Shown: in pieces, positions 19,188-27,264 of the stretch | How positions within the stretch are numbered: position 1 is the first letter of the stretch | Layout: each line of letters opens with the position of its first letter | Source of the DNA: Kaistia terrae | GTDB lineage: Bacteria; Pseudomonadota; Alphaproteobacteria; Rhizobiales; Kaistiaceae | Assembly: GCF_026344005.1 (NCBI RefSeq) | Contig: NZ_JAPKNH010000006.1 | Location: 1 to 64,000 of the forward strand | Length of the DNA stretch: 64,000 nt | Direction: 5' to 3' | Made by a program: the position numbers and the translations under genes | Notes under the pieces: model-generated | Databases searched by the model: none | What the model saw: the letters and a program-made list of their open reading frames with translations, nothing else | What the model was told of the DNA's origin: nothing

Positions 19188-19748
19188 TTAGCGCGCCGTC
19201 TGCATCAGCGGATAGGAGCGCCGCACCGTCTCGGCGATGACGGCGGCGACCGCCGCCTTGATCAGATCGCCCGGCACGAAGATCATCGAACCCTTGGTCG
19301 CGTCCCAGAGCGACAGCTTGGCGACCATGGCGAGCCAGGGGATGCCGATCAGGTAGACGATGCCGATGCCGCCAATGGCGGAGAACACGAAGAACCAGAC
19401 CGTGTTCATCCGGCGCCAGTTCAATTCGGTCAGCCAGCCGGTGACGAAGGCGCCGATCGGCCAGGCGATGATGAAGCCAGCGGTCGGTCCGAAGAAGACG
19501 GAGAGGCCGCCATGGCCGCCGGCGAGCAGCGGCAGGCCGAGCGCGACCAGCAGCACGAAGAGCAGGATGGCGAGGGCGCCGCGCTTGGCGCCGATCAGCG
19601 AGCCTGCCAGCATCACGCCGAGCGTCTGCGCGGTGATCGGCACCGGCAGGAAGCCGATCTGGATGGCCGGCACCAGATTGATCGCCGCCATCAGGGCCGC
19701 GAACAGCGCGATATAGACGATGTCGCGGGTCGATACGTCCTTGGTCAT
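19188..19748 (-). CDS. bioY: Biotin transporter substrate-binding component BioY
   Basis: S component of the energy-coupling-factor biotin transporter; 186 aa with six hydrophobic segments. The family features FLPVPITAQTLGVMLAG (near 33) and the GHGGLSVFFGPTAGFIIAWPIGAF loop-helix are present. It is the last gene of bioMNY, 34 bp behind bioN. With BioM and BioN it imports biotin across the inner membrane. Confidence 0.93.
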   Translation of the reverse strand: MTKDVSTRDIVYIALFAALMAAINLVPAIQIGFLPVPITAQTLGVMLAGSLIGAKRGALAILLFVLLVALGLPLLAGGHGGLSVFFGPTAGFIIAWPIGAFVTGWLTELNWRRMNTVWFFVFSAIGGIGIVYLIGIPWLAMVAKLSLWDATKGSMIFVPGDLIKAAVAAVIAETVRRSYPLMQTAR

Positions 19749-19782
19749 CGGATGGGTCCCCTATCCCGATTTGGATGTCAGT

Positions 19783-20382
19783 TTAGCGCTCATAGCCGCG
19801 CGCCTCGATGGCGTCGGCGAGTTCATCGGCGGATTTCAGCGTGCGGATGACGAGCGGCACGATCAGCGCCAGCGGATTGGCGGCGAGCCCGCGCGCCGCT
19901 TGCGCCTCGCGGATATGGCGGAATTCCTCCGCGATCAGCGGCACGAAGCGAATGGCGAGCGCGATGGCGAGCCCAACCTTCTCCGGATTGACGCCAAGCG
20001 GCCGTAACGGCCGGAGGAGCCATTCGACCAGTTCCGCCATTTCCGAGATCGGCGTCGACAGCGTCACGGCGCTGGCGAGCAGGATCAGCGTCGCGAAGCG
20101 GGCGACCGCGAGTATGCCTTCGTCGATTGAGCCGAACAGCAGGTGGAAGACGAAGATGAGGCCAAGCAGGATCGCCGGCCCGCGCAGTTGCGCCATCAGT
20201 TGCCGAAACGGTGCGCCGGTAGAGAGATAGATCGCGAAGGCGACCGGCACGCTCAAGAACACGACCAGCGTCGACGGAACCAGGAAAAGCACGAGCGAGA
20301 TGGCGACCAGCGCCAAAACCTTGGCGCCGGCGGAGGCGCGGTGCAGCGGCGAGTGACCGGGGTGATAGAGCCCGATCGTCAT
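19783..20382 (-). CDS. bioN: ECF transporter T component BioN
   Basis: Transmembrane coupling protein of the biotin ECF transporter, 199 aa. Four to five hydrophobic helices are followed by the conserved coupling segment containing REAQAARGLAANPL, which matches the A-R-G motifs of EcfT proteins that contact the ATPase. The start overlaps the bioM stop by four bases (ATGA). The gene order A-T-S is the alphaproteobacterial bioMNY order. Confidence 0.92.
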   Translation of the reverse strand: MTIGLYHPGHSPLHRASAGAKVLALVAISLVLFLVPSTLVVFLSVPVAFAIYLSTGAPFRQLMAQLRGPAILLGLIFVFHLLFGSIDEGILAVARFATLILLASAVTLSTPISEMAELVEWLLRPLRPLGVNPEKVGLAIALAIRFVPLIAEEFRHIREAQAARGLAANPLALIVPLVIRTLKSADELADAIEARGYER

Positions 20383-21053
20383 TGCATCCGCTCGCGATAG
20401 AAGGGCAGCACCTCGTCCGGCAGGCCATCGGCGGCGACGCGGCCATCCTCGATCATCAGCACGCGCTCGAAGCCGGCGATCAAATCGAGATCATGGCTGA
20501 CCACGAGGGTCGGATGCGGCAGCGCCTCGATGGCTTCGGCGACGCGGTTGCGGTTGCGGAGGTCGAGCAGGGTGGTCGGCTCGTCGAAGACGACGATCTC
20601 GGGATCGGTGACCAGCACGGCGGAGAGCGCCACAAGCTGCTTCTCGCCGCCGGAAAGAAGATGGACCGGCCGTTCGCGCAGATGGCCGAGATTGTAGCGG
20701 GCCAAGGCGGCGTCGATGCGGCTGTCGATCTCGCCCTTGGGGATCTTGCGCGCCTTGAGGCCGAAGGCCAGGTCCTCGCCGACGATCGGCATGACGATCT
20801 GGTGGTCGGGGTTCTGGAACACGAAGCCGACCTTGCGGCGGATCGCCTTGACGTCCTTCCTCGTATCGGTGCCGTCGACCAGCACGCGGCCGGTCTTCGG
20901 CAGGACGAGGCCGTTCAGCAGGCGCGCAAACGTGCTCTTGCCGGAGCCATTGGCGCCGACAATGCCGATGCGCCGCTCGGGCAGCGCGAGGTCGATCTCG
21001 ACCAGGACAGGCCGGCCATCGAAATCATGGCTGACGGCTTCCAGAACGATCAT
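20379..21053 (-). CDS. bioM: ECF transporter ATPase BioM
   Basis: ABC-type ATPase energising biotin uptake, 224 aa. Walker A GANGSGKSTFARLL (near 33), the Q-loop region VFQNPDHQIVMP, the signature LLSGGEKQLVAL and Walker B EIVVFDEPTTLLD are all intact. ATG 21053 follows AGGAGCG and is preferred over the upstream ATG 21095, which lies in the predicted transcript start region. First gene of bioMNY, with a well-formed promoter 43 bp upstream. Confidence 0.95.
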   Translation of the reverse strand: MIVLEAVSHDFDGRPVLVEIDLALPERRIGIVGANGSGKSTFARLLNGLVLPKTGRVLVDGTDTRKDVKAIRRKVGFVFQNPDHQIVMPIVGEDLAFGLKARKIPKGEIDSRIDAALARYNLGHLRERPVHLLSGGEKQLVALSAVLVTDPEIVVFDEPTTLLDLRNRNRVAEAIEALPHPTLVVSHDLDLIAGFERVLMIEDGRVAADGLPDEVLPFYRERMQ

Positions 21054-21095
21054 GGAACGTCGGCGCTCCTGCTTGCGGATTGTGCGCTGCCGCAT

Positions 21096-21124
21096 GCGAT
21101 AGAGGCTGCCTCGCGCCGGGTCAA
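21096..21124 (-). promoter_or_regulatory. Promoter of bioMNY
   Basis: On the minus strand TTGACC (21124-21119) and TATCGC (21101-21096) are exactly 17 bases apart, about 43 bases before the bioM start. The block from 21094 to 21125 recurs almost unchanged at 21786-21817 upstream of the exonuclease gene. Confidence 0.6.
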
Positions 21125-21143
21125 TCAGGCCCGTCCGGCATTG

Positions 21144-21739
21144 CTAGGTTGCGACTCTGTACGGAACGTGGGTCGGCGTGATGCCCTCGGCGCGCAGCAC
21201 CACCTCGGCGGCGGCGCGCGCGTCTTCGCCGGCATCGTGGTGATGGAATTCCAGCCCGAGATGAAGCTTGAGGTGGGCCAGCCCATGCCCGCCATTGCCC
21301 TTCAGTTCGGGCCAGGCGATCCGGGCGACCTGGACGCTGTTGCGCCACGACCAGCTTGGCGCGATGCACCCCGCATTCGAGCAGGCGGCGGCAATGGCGC
21401 TGCGGTCGAAGCCGGAGTGCTGGTAGATGATTGCGCCGTTCAGCGCCGTTTCCAGCACGGGCAGAATCTCCATGAAGGTCGGAGCCCCGCGCACCTTGCC
21501 GGCCGTGATCCCGTGCAGGCCGCTCCAGAGCCAGAAGTCTGTCTCCGGATCGACGAAGGTCACCCATGTCTCGATCGAATGATCATGGCGCACGCAGGCG
21601 ACACCGATCTGGCAGATGCTGCCGCGATCGTTGTTGGCCGTCTCGACATCGAGCGCGAAGAAGCGGAACGGTCCCTTCGGGAGGGCGTTACGGTAGAAAC
21701 GGCGACGGCCGCGAACAGGCTTTCTTCGGTCAGGGACAA
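21144..21739 (-). pseudogene. DEDDh-type 3'-5' exonuclease gene, probably frameshifted near its start
   Basis: The frame ending at 21144 encodes a DnaQ-like exonuclease core. ALDVETAN carries the first two catalytic acids, QHSGFDRSA the third Asp, and HHDAGEDARAA the last His/Asp. This frame has no ATG, GTG or TTG upstream of ALDVET; its first start codon (GTG 21593) would delete the catalytic Asp and Glu. A different frame has TTG 21739 behind GGAG and 42 bases after a good promoter, reading LSLTEESLFAAVAVS. Joining the two needs a -1 shift near 21690-21720. So this is a broken gene, a sequencing error or use of a rare start codon. Product would be about 197 aa. Confidence 0.6.
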
Positions 21740-21787
21740 GGAAACGCTCCGGAATCGCGGGGACGGCGGCTTTGCCGGTTGCCGAAT

Positions 21788-21816
21788 GCGATAGAGGCTG
21801 TGCTGCGCCGGGTCAA
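21788..21816 (-). promoter_or_regulatory. Promoter of the exonuclease gene, twin of the bioM promoter
   Basis: Minus-strand TTGACC (21816-21811) and TATCGC (21793-21788), with a 17-base spacer. Aligned to the bioM promoter block, 28 of 32 bases match; the four differences are consecutive and lie in the spacer. Confidence 0.55.
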
Positions 21817-21857
21817 TTTTCACAGGCGGCTCCGCGCGCGGTCGAAAACACCATCCC

Positions 21858-21887
21858 TTTCATTGGAAATAAATATGACCTATATTT
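21858..21887 (+). promoter_or_regulatory. Promoter with overlapping operator of the Xre/RES operon
   Basis: TATATT (21881-21886) is a good -10 with a weak TTTCAT 17 bases upstream. It is overlapped by a perfect inverted repeat AAATAT-N5-ATATTT (21871-21887). The patch is AT-rich against its surroundings. Self-repression by the antitoxin at such a dyad is the usual arrangement for these modules, so the operator assignment is an inference. Confidence 0.45.
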
Positions 21888-21907
21888 TCTATGGAAAGGA
21901 TAGGCAG

Positions 21908-22285
21908 ATGCTGAAACTGCAACCCGCCGCCCGGCCCGAGGCCGGACCGGTCATCACCAAGGCGGTCATCCGCGCTGCCGACCAGCTGCGCCTGACCGCG
22001 CGCGTGCTCGCCGCCACGCTTGGCGTCAGCGAGGCGACGGTGTCGCGAATGCGGCGCGACGAGTTCCGGCTTGAGCCGGGCAGCAAGCCGTTCGAGCTCG
22101 CCGTCCTGTTCGTGCGCTTGTTCCGCTCGCTCGATGCGATCGTCGGCGGCGATGGGGCGGTCGCCAAGGCCTGGCTCGACAATCCCAATCTCGTCCTCGA
22201 CGGCCGGCCGATCGAGAAGCTGCAAACCGTGAGCGGGCTGGTCGATGTCATCGCCTATCTGGACGCGCGTCGCGCTCTCGTCTGA
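21908..22285 (+). CDS. Xre/MbcA/ParS-type antitoxin
   Basis: Antitoxin of a RES/Xre toxin-antitoxin pair, 125 aa. An N-terminal helix-turn-helix-like region (LTARVLAATLGVSEATVSRMRR, about 29-50) is followed by the DUF2384-type toxin-binding domain ending in GGDGAVAKAWLDNPNLVLDGRPIEKL. That NP-LxxGxP segment is the family signature. ATG 21908 is preceded by AAGGA; the earlier ATG 21875 lies within the promoter. It overlaps the toxin gene by 41 bp, so translation is coupled. Confidence 0.9.
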   Translation: MLKLQPAARPEAGPVITKAVIRAADQLRLTARVLAATLGVSEATVSRMRRDEFRLEPGSKPFELAVLFVRLFRSLDAIVGGDGAVAKAWLDNPNLVLDGRPIEKLQTVSGLVDVIAYLDARRALV

Positions 22286-23039
22286 GTTCCGCGGCTTTTC
22301 CGGGCCGTGCTGGCGTCTGGTCGAGGCGCAGCATCGGGTCTCGACGCTGAAGCTCACCGATACGCTGGCCGAGCAGGCGCTGCTGGAAGAGCTGATTGAG
22401 GACGCCAAGCCGGCGATCCCGCCGGATTGCCGCCATCTCGACTTCCTGCTGGCGACGCCGTTCCGCTATGGCGCGCTCTACCCCTATGGCTCGCGCTTCC
22501 GCCGCGCCGGACGGACGCCCGGCGTCTACTACGCGGCCGAGGATCCGAAGACGGCGGTCGCCGAGATGGCGTTCTACCGGCTGCTGTTCTTCGCCGAGTC
22601 TCCCGACACGCCCTGGCCGCGAGATGCGGCCGAATACACGGCCTTTTCCGCTGAGGTCGCGACCGGCCGCCTGCTCGACCTGACAGAGCCGCCACTTGCG
22701 GACGACGCCGGGATCTGGACCGACCGCACCGACTATCAGGGCTGCCAGGCGTTCGCCGATGCCGCGCGGGCGGCCGATGCCGATATGATCCGCTACCCGT
22801 CGGTGCGCGATCCGGCGGGTGGCAACAATCTGGCGATCCTGATGTGCCGCGCCTTTGCCCGCCCGACGCCCGTCGAACGCCAGACCTGGCGGATGCGCCT
22901 GAGCGCCAGCGGCGTGCAGGCGCTCTGCGAGTTCCCGCGCCAGGCGGTTGAGTTTCCGCGCGATGCCTTCATCGCCGATCCCCGTATCGCTGGGGTGATC
23001 TGGGAACGCCCTGGCGTTTCGGGGCGGGTGCGGTCGTGA
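22245..23039 (+). CDS. RES-domain toxin (NAD+ phosphorylase family)
   Basis: Toxin partner of the preceding antitoxin, 264 aa. Characterised RES proteins degrade NAD+ by phosphorolysis and arrest growth. The Arg/Glu/Ser signature residues appear in order: an Arg in the GSRFRRAGRTPGVYYAA segment near 80-95, Glu in KTAVAEMAFYRLL, and Ser in IRYPSVRDPAGGNNLAI near 185-200. The first ~50 residues are helical and may extend the RES core. The domain looks intact. Start ATG 22245 lies inside the antitoxin gene. Repeats of both families follow immediately. Confidence 0.9.
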   Translation: MSSPIWTRVALSSEFRGFSGPCWRLVEAQHRVSTLKLTDTLAEQALLEELIEDAKPAIPPDCRHLDFLLATPFRYGALYPYGSRFRRAGRTPGVYYAAEDPKTAVAEMAFYRLLFFAESPDTPWPRDAAEYTAFSAEVATGRLLDLTEPPLADDAGIWTDRTDYQGCQAFADAARAADADMIRYPSVRDPAGGNNLAILMCRAFARPTPVERQTWRMRLSASGVQALCEFPRQAVEFPRDAFIADPRIAGVIWERPGVSGRVRS

Positions 23040-23083
23040 GCTTGCGGACCACAAGGTCGAGACCCCGCCAATTCCCAAAACTC

Positions 23084-23234
23084 GATCATCATCCTGAGGT
23101 GCCCGGCAAAGCCGGGCCTCGAAGGAGGGTTCAGGGAATTCCCTGTTTCGTCGAATTCGGCCGTAGGGAGGAAGGGGCCTCCTGGAGCCTCCTTCGAGGC
23201 TTCGCTGGCGCGAAGCACCTCAGGATGATGGCGG
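23084..23234. repeat. Family-B (BIME-like) inverted pair
   Basis: A subtype-I element (CATCCTGAGG then GCCCGGC/GCCGGGC stem, then CTCGAAGGAGGG) faces a subtype-II element (CCTCCTTCGAGGCTTCGC, GCGAAGC, then ACCTCAGGATGATGG). About 60 unique bases separate them. Confidence 0.8.
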
Positions 23235-23303
23235 AGGAGGTTGACGGAGCTCGAGGGACTGGATTGTCCGGAGGCTGGTACGGACCTCTAAGCGAAAGAA
23301 AGG

Positions 23304-23432
23304 CCCTCACCCAACCCTCTCCCGCACGCGGGCGAGGGCTTTTGGGCCGTGCCCTGCATGAACGTCCCACGCAGGGGAGAGGCGCAGGCCGGCTCCCTCT
23401 CCCGCGAGCGGGAGAGGGTTGGGGTGAGGGCT
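23304..23432. repeat. Composite family-A REP-like element
   Basis: The left half has CCCTCACCCAACCCTCTCCCGC with a mirror GCGGGCGAGGG. The right half is CCCTCTCCCGC GAGC GGGAGAGGG ending in TTGGGGTGAGGG. It lies directly downstream of the MFS gene's stop on the opposite strand. Confidence 0.75.
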
Positions 23433-24635
23433 TTACGCCGGTTGCACTTGCCGGCTTGGCAGGGGCGGGAAGGTGAGGGCGATGGCGACCGCGCCGAGGC
23501 CGACGATCGACGAACCGATGAACAGCCAAGCATAGTTCTGGAAGGTGTCGAAGATCCAGCCGCCGATCCACGGCCCGAGCGCCATGCCGACGCTCGACAG
23601 CATCGTGGCTGCCCCCAACACCGCGCCGAGGTTCTTCTGGCCGAAATAATCATGCGCTAGCACGGCATAGAGCGGCATCACGCCGCCATAGGCGGCGCCG
23701 AAGATCAGCGCCAGCAGATAGAATTGCTCCAGCTGGGCAATGGCGCTGTAGGCGGCGATGACGATGGCCTGGATCAGCAAGCCCGCCACCAGCACCGGTT
23801 TTACGCTGAGCCGGTCCGCCGCGACGCCGAAAAGCACGCGCCCGCCAAGCCCCGCCAGACCCTCGACGCTGTAGATGCTGACGGCCGCCATCGGCGAGAC
23901 GCCGCAGACGATGGCATAGCTGACCATGTGGAAGATCGGGCCGGAATGCGCCGCGCAGCAGGCAAAGAAGGTCAATCCGAGAATCCAGAACTGTGGCGAA
24001 CGCATCACGTCCCGCATCGACATCCCGGCTTCCGTGGAGCCCGCATTCTCGACGGACATCGCCATCGCCGTCTTGGGAGGGCTTCTCAGCAGCAGCGTCG
24101 CCGGGAGCAGCACCAGCCATGCGCCGATACCGATGACCAGCATGGCGAAGCGCCAGTCATAGGCGGTGATCAGCCAGCGCGCGAAGGGGGAGATCGTCAT
24201 CGGCGCCATGCCCATTCCGGCCGAAACCAGCGAGACGGCGAGGCTGCGGTGCGTCTGGAACCAGCCCGTAACGGTCGCGATGACCGGAGCGAAGAACGCG
24301 CTGGAGGCGAGGCCGACGAGAATCCCAAAGGTCAGCTGGAATGCGAGCAGCGAGGTCGCCCGGCTCGCCAGAACCAGCGCCAGCCCCAACAGCACGGTGC
24401 CGGCCAGTACGACGATGCGTGGCCCGAAGCGGTCGCTGGCCATGCCCCAGCCGATGCCGGCCACGCCCATGACGAGGAAGTTGAGGGTCATGGCGCTCGA
24501 AATGCCGGCCCGCGACCATCCGGTATCGTGCGACATCGGATCGAGGAAAACGGCGAGCGAGAACATCGCGCCGATGGCGACGCATCCCATCAGCCCTCCC
24601 GCGAAGACGATGAGCCAGCGATTGAAATTGGTCAT
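23433..24635 (-). CDS. MFS transporter, monocarboxylate/oxalate-formate-like
   Basis: Twelve-helix major facilitator of 400 aa. The N-terminal half contains FLDPMSHDTGWSRAGIS after TM1, a pattern seen in the MCT/OFA-type MFS group that carries organic anions. The family loop motif GMASDRFGPRIVV is in place near residue 70. ATG 24635 follows GGGAGGT; the longer frame upstream runs through family-B repeat DNA. It is a single gene with repeats on both sides, and its substrate is unknown. Confidence 0.85.
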   Translation of the reverse strand: MTNFNRWLIVFAGGLMGCVAIGAMFSLAVFLDPMSHDTGWSRAGISSAMTLNFLVMGVAGIGWGMASDRFGPRIVVLAGTVLLGLALVLASRATSLLAFQLTFGILVGLASSAFFAPVIATVTGWFQTHRSLAVSLVSAGMGMAPMTISPFARWLITAYDWRFAMLVIGIGAWLVLLPATLLLRSPPKTAMAMSVENAGSTEAGMSMRDVMRSPQFWILGLTFFACCAAHSGPIFHMVSYAIVCGVSPMAAVSIYSVEGLAGLGGRVLFGVAADRLSVKPVLVAGLLIQAIVIAAYSAIAQLEQFYLLALIFGAAYGGVMPLYAVLAHDYFGQKNLGAVLGAATMLSSVGMALGPWIGGWIFDTFQNYAWLFIGSSIVGLGAVAIALTFPPLPSRQVQPA

Positions 24636-25165
24636 GCTACCTCCCGAAAATTGATTGCGGGCGCGGTGCTTCCTGTCCGCCGCCAATGAAGCACGACGAA
24701 CGCATGAACTCGATTTCGACAGGGGGCATGTTTTTTTTGGGGAGGTACAGACATTCTCGCAGGCCGGATTTCCAAGAGCGCCACCATCATCCTGAGGTGC
24801 CTGGCCACAATTCGAAATCGGGGAATGGTGCTTCAGATGGCGGGCGGCGGTCGTCCAAACCTCTGGGGCTTCCAGGCGATCGACCCGTTCCGCCATCATC
24901 CTGAGGTGCTTCGCGCGAGCGAAGCCTCGAAGGAAGATCCAGCGGGCACTCCGGTATGCAGACAAGTCCGGAAGTCCGGCATCCGCCCGCGATCAGGGGG
25001 CGTTCGCTGGACCCTCCTTCGAGGCCCGGCTTTGCCGGGCACCTCAGGATGATGGTCGAGTTAAGATCCCCCGTCGGGGAGATGGCGGCTCTCGGCCCCG
25101 CTTTTCTTCGGCGTCCGATCGAGATCGCTCTTCCGCTCCGCCAACCCATTGGCTAAAAGCAAATC
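24636..25165. other. Intergenic region of repeat-derived DNA
   Basis: This 530-bp stretch between the divergent MFS and aldolase genes holds family-B repeat copies (24781-25054) and a T-run near 24731-24738. I found no credible gene: open frames here are translations of the repeats. The promoter for the aldolase should lie between 25055 and 25150, but I see no clear hexamers. Confidence 0.5.
24781..25054. repeat. Family-B (BIME-like) elements, three copies
   Basis: A truncated copy at 24781-24805 is followed by a complete subtype II in forward orientation (about 24894-24945, with GCTTCGC..GCGAAGC) and a subtype I in reverse (about 25011-25054, with GCCCGGC..GCCGGGC). The opposite-orientation I/II alternation is preserved. 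Confidence 0.75.
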
Positions 25166-25807
25166 ATGACCCAGAACCTCACCGCTCTTCTCCCCATCGT
25201 GAAAGCTGCGCCGGTTGTCCCGGTGCTCATCATCGACGACGTCAAGACCGCCGTCCCGCTCGCCAGGGCGCTGGTCGCCGGTGGTTTGACGGCGCTCGAA
25301 GTGACGCTGCGCACACCCGCCGCCCTCGACTGCATTCGCGCCATCAAGGCCGAAGTCGAAGGCGCCAATGTCGGCGCCGGCACCATCCTCAATCCGAAGC
25401 AGTTCGACGAGGCCGTCGCGGCCGGTTCGAGCTTCCTCGTCAGCCCCGGCGCGAGCCCGAGGCTGATCGCGCATGCCGCCGGTTCGCCGGTGCCGCTGCT
25501 GCCGGGCGTCGCCACGGCCGGCGAGGCGATGTATCTTCTTGAGGAAGGTTATGGCGCCGCGAAGTTTTTCCCGGCTGAACAGGCCGGCGGTGCGCCCTAT
25601 CTGAAGGCGCTTTCGTCGCCGCTGCCGGGCTTGCTGTTCTGCCCGACCGGCGGCGTCAGCCTGAAGAATGCCATGAGCTACCTGTCGCTGCCGAACGTCA
25701 TGTGCGTTGGCGGATCATGGGTGGCACCGGCCAGCGCGATCGCTGCCGGCGACTGGGCGGCGATCACCACCCTGGCGCGTGAAGCGTTCGAGCTTCGCGC
25801 CGCCTGA
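25166..25807 (+). CDS. eda: KDPG/KHG aldolase (2-dehydro-3-deoxy-phosphogluconate aldolase)
   Basis: Class I aldolase that splits KDPG to pyruvate and glyceraldehyde 3-phosphate, the last step of the Entner-Doudoroff route; 213 aa. The catalytic Glu is in LEVTLRT (Glu45) and the Schiff-base Lys in AAKFFPAE (Lys133), the same numbering as the E. coli enzyme. CPTGGVSL near 180 binds phosphate. Neighbours are not edd or zwf, so it may serve sugar-acid catabolism together with the dehydratase at 28.6 kb. An intrinsic terminator follows. Confidence 0.93.
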   Translation: MTQNLTALLPIVKAAPVVPVLIIDDVKTAVPLARALVAGGLTALEVTLRTPAALDCIRAIKAEVEGANVGAGTILNPKQFDEAVAAGSSFLVSPGASPRLIAHAAGSPVPLLPGVATAGEAMYLLEEGYGAAKFFPAEQAGGAPYLKALSSPLPGLLFCPTGGVSLKNAMSYLSLPNVMCVGGSWVAPASAIAAGDWAAITTLAREAFELRAA

Positions 25808-25907
25808 ACAAGACTCGCTTGTTCGCCTCTCCGATTAGCGGGAGGCGACCGGATAGTCTTTGCCGGCAAATATTGCCGGGCCTTGGCAGGCAAGACGACA
25901 GGTTTTG

Positions 25908-25940
25908 GGCCGCTTCTGCATAAGGCAGGGGCGGCCTTTT
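25908..25940 (+). terminator. Intrinsic terminator after eda
   Basis: Outer stem GGCCGC/GCGGCC and inner stem CTGC/GCAG with a 5-base loop, followed by TTTT. It lies about 100 bases after the eda stop. Confidence 0.65.
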
Positions 25941-26066
25941 CATTGCGATATCATCCTGGCCAAATGTTTTTGTTGAACGGGACAGGCATCTTGCCTTGTC
26001 GCGGCAACGGGTGCTCACTACTTCCCCACTGCGTTTCATATGGTTTTTAAAACAGGGATGAGTGAG

Positions 26067-27029
26067 ATGATCGACGGCAAGAGCATTCTCGACCAGCTAC
26101 TCGGTGCAGCAACCGGGGCACGCGGCGGCCAGGGACAGGGCGGCCTCGGTGATCTCAGCCGGATGAGCGGTTCGCTCGGCAGCGGCGGCGGCCAGCCGGC
26201 CTCGGGCGCTGGTGCCGGCGGTCTCGGCGACGTGCTGGGCAACATCCTGGGCGGCGCACGCGGTGGCGCCGGTGGCGCGGCCGGCGGCGGCGGTGGCCTT
26301 GGCGATCTCCTTGGCGGCATGCTGGGTGGCAATGGCGGCGGCTCGGCCGCTTCCGCCGGCAAATCCGGCGGTGGCGGCATCGGCGACGTCGTCGGCAAGG
26401 TGACGGAATACGCCAAGCAGAATCCCGGTCTTTCGATGGCGGGCGCCGGCGGTCTCGCCGCTGTGCTGTTCGGCGGCAACGGCCCCAAGCTCAAGGCCGA
26501 TGCGCTGACGCTGGGCGGTCTCGCCGCCATCGGCACGCTCGCCTACAAGGCCTACCAACAGTACAAGGTCAACAATCCGGACGAGCCGGTCGCCTCGTCG
26601 GCTCCGGTTGGCACGCCGGCAGCGCTTCCCCCGGCGGATTCCGCCTTCCATCCGGCCAATGCGCCGGGCGGCCAGGATGCTGTCGCGCTTTCGATCGTCA
26701 CGGCGATGATCGCGGCCGCCAAGGCGGACGGTACGGTTGACGCGACCGAGCGCCAGAAGATCTTGGGCAAGCTCAGCGAAGGCGGCCTGTCGGCCGAGGA
26801 GCGCGATTATCTCGACCGCGAGCTGAACGGCCCGCTCGACCTCAACAAGGTGGTGGATTCGGCAACCGGGCCTGAGCACGCGATCCAGCTTTATGCCGCC
26901 TCGCTGCTGGCGATCGATCCCGACCATCCGGCCGAGCGCGCCTATCTCGACATGCTCGCCGCCCGTCTCGGCCTTGATGCCGAACTAAAGTCGTCGATCG
27001 AGCAGGCTATCGCTGCCGCCGGTCAGTAG
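26067..27029 (+). CDS. DUF533 / TerB-like protein with glycine-rich N-terminal half
   Basis: Protein of about 320 aa with two parts. Residues 1-130 are extremely rich in Gly, Ala and Ser (runs such as GGLGDVLGNILGGARGG repeated three times). A hydrophobic stretch follows near 135-165, and the C-terminal 135 residues form the DUF533 domain, an all-helical TerB-like fold. There AMIAAAKADGTVDATERQKIL matches the acidic TerB helix. Inner-membrane or envelope association is likely; function is unknown. ATG 26067 has AGGG nine bases upstream; ATG 26058 and 26040 are alternatives. Confidence 0.8.
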   Translation: MIDGKSILDQLLGAATGARGGQGQGGLGDLSRMSGSLGSGGGQPASGAGAGGLGDVLGNILGGARGGAGGAAGGGGGLGDLLGGMLGGNGGGSAASAGKSGGGGIGDVVGKVTEYAKQNPGLSMAGAGGLAAVLFGGNGPKLKADALTLGGLAAIGTLAYKAYQQYKVNNPDEPVASSAPVGTPAALPPADSAFHPANAPGGQDAVALSIVTAMIAAAKADGTVDATERQKILGKLSEGGLSAEERDYLDRELNGPLDLNKVVDSATGPEHAIQLYAASLLAIDPDHPAERAYLDMLAARLGLDAELKSSIEQAIAAAGQ

Positions 27030-27249
27030 ACCCTCAGCGAATCCCTCTCCCGCATGCGAATGCGGGAGAGGCCGTGATGATGGCGGCGCTTGCTTCACCT
27101 CTCCCCGAGGGAGAGGTCGACGCACGCAGTGCGGCGGGTGAGGGTTTACTGCCTCACCTAGTCTGGCACCGCGATGCGATACCCCGATGGTTCCCTAAAC
27201 CCTCACCCGGAGCTTCGCTCCGACCTCTCCCTCAGGGAGAGGTGAAGAG
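27029..27249. repeat. Family-A REP-like cluster, three elements
   Basis: A CCTCTCCCGC/GCGGGAGAGG hairpin lies at 27029-27073. A CACCTCTCCC...GGGTGAGGGTTTA element is at 27094-27149 and a reversed copy, TAAACCCTCACCC...GGGAGAGGTGA, at 27196-27249. They fill the gap between DUF533 and the convergent aminotransferase gene. Confidence 0.75.
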
Positions 27250-27264
27250 AGGTTCCTCTCGCCC

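Noticed and set aside
21560-21823. GTG 21823 as the exonuclease start
   Set aside because: It lies upstream of the predicted promoter's -35 and its frame does not read the catalytic block.
23433-24965. Longer start for the MFS transporter
   Set aside because: The additional 110 residues translate family-B repeat sequence; ATG 24635 has a strong ribosome-binding site and matches the usual N-terminus.
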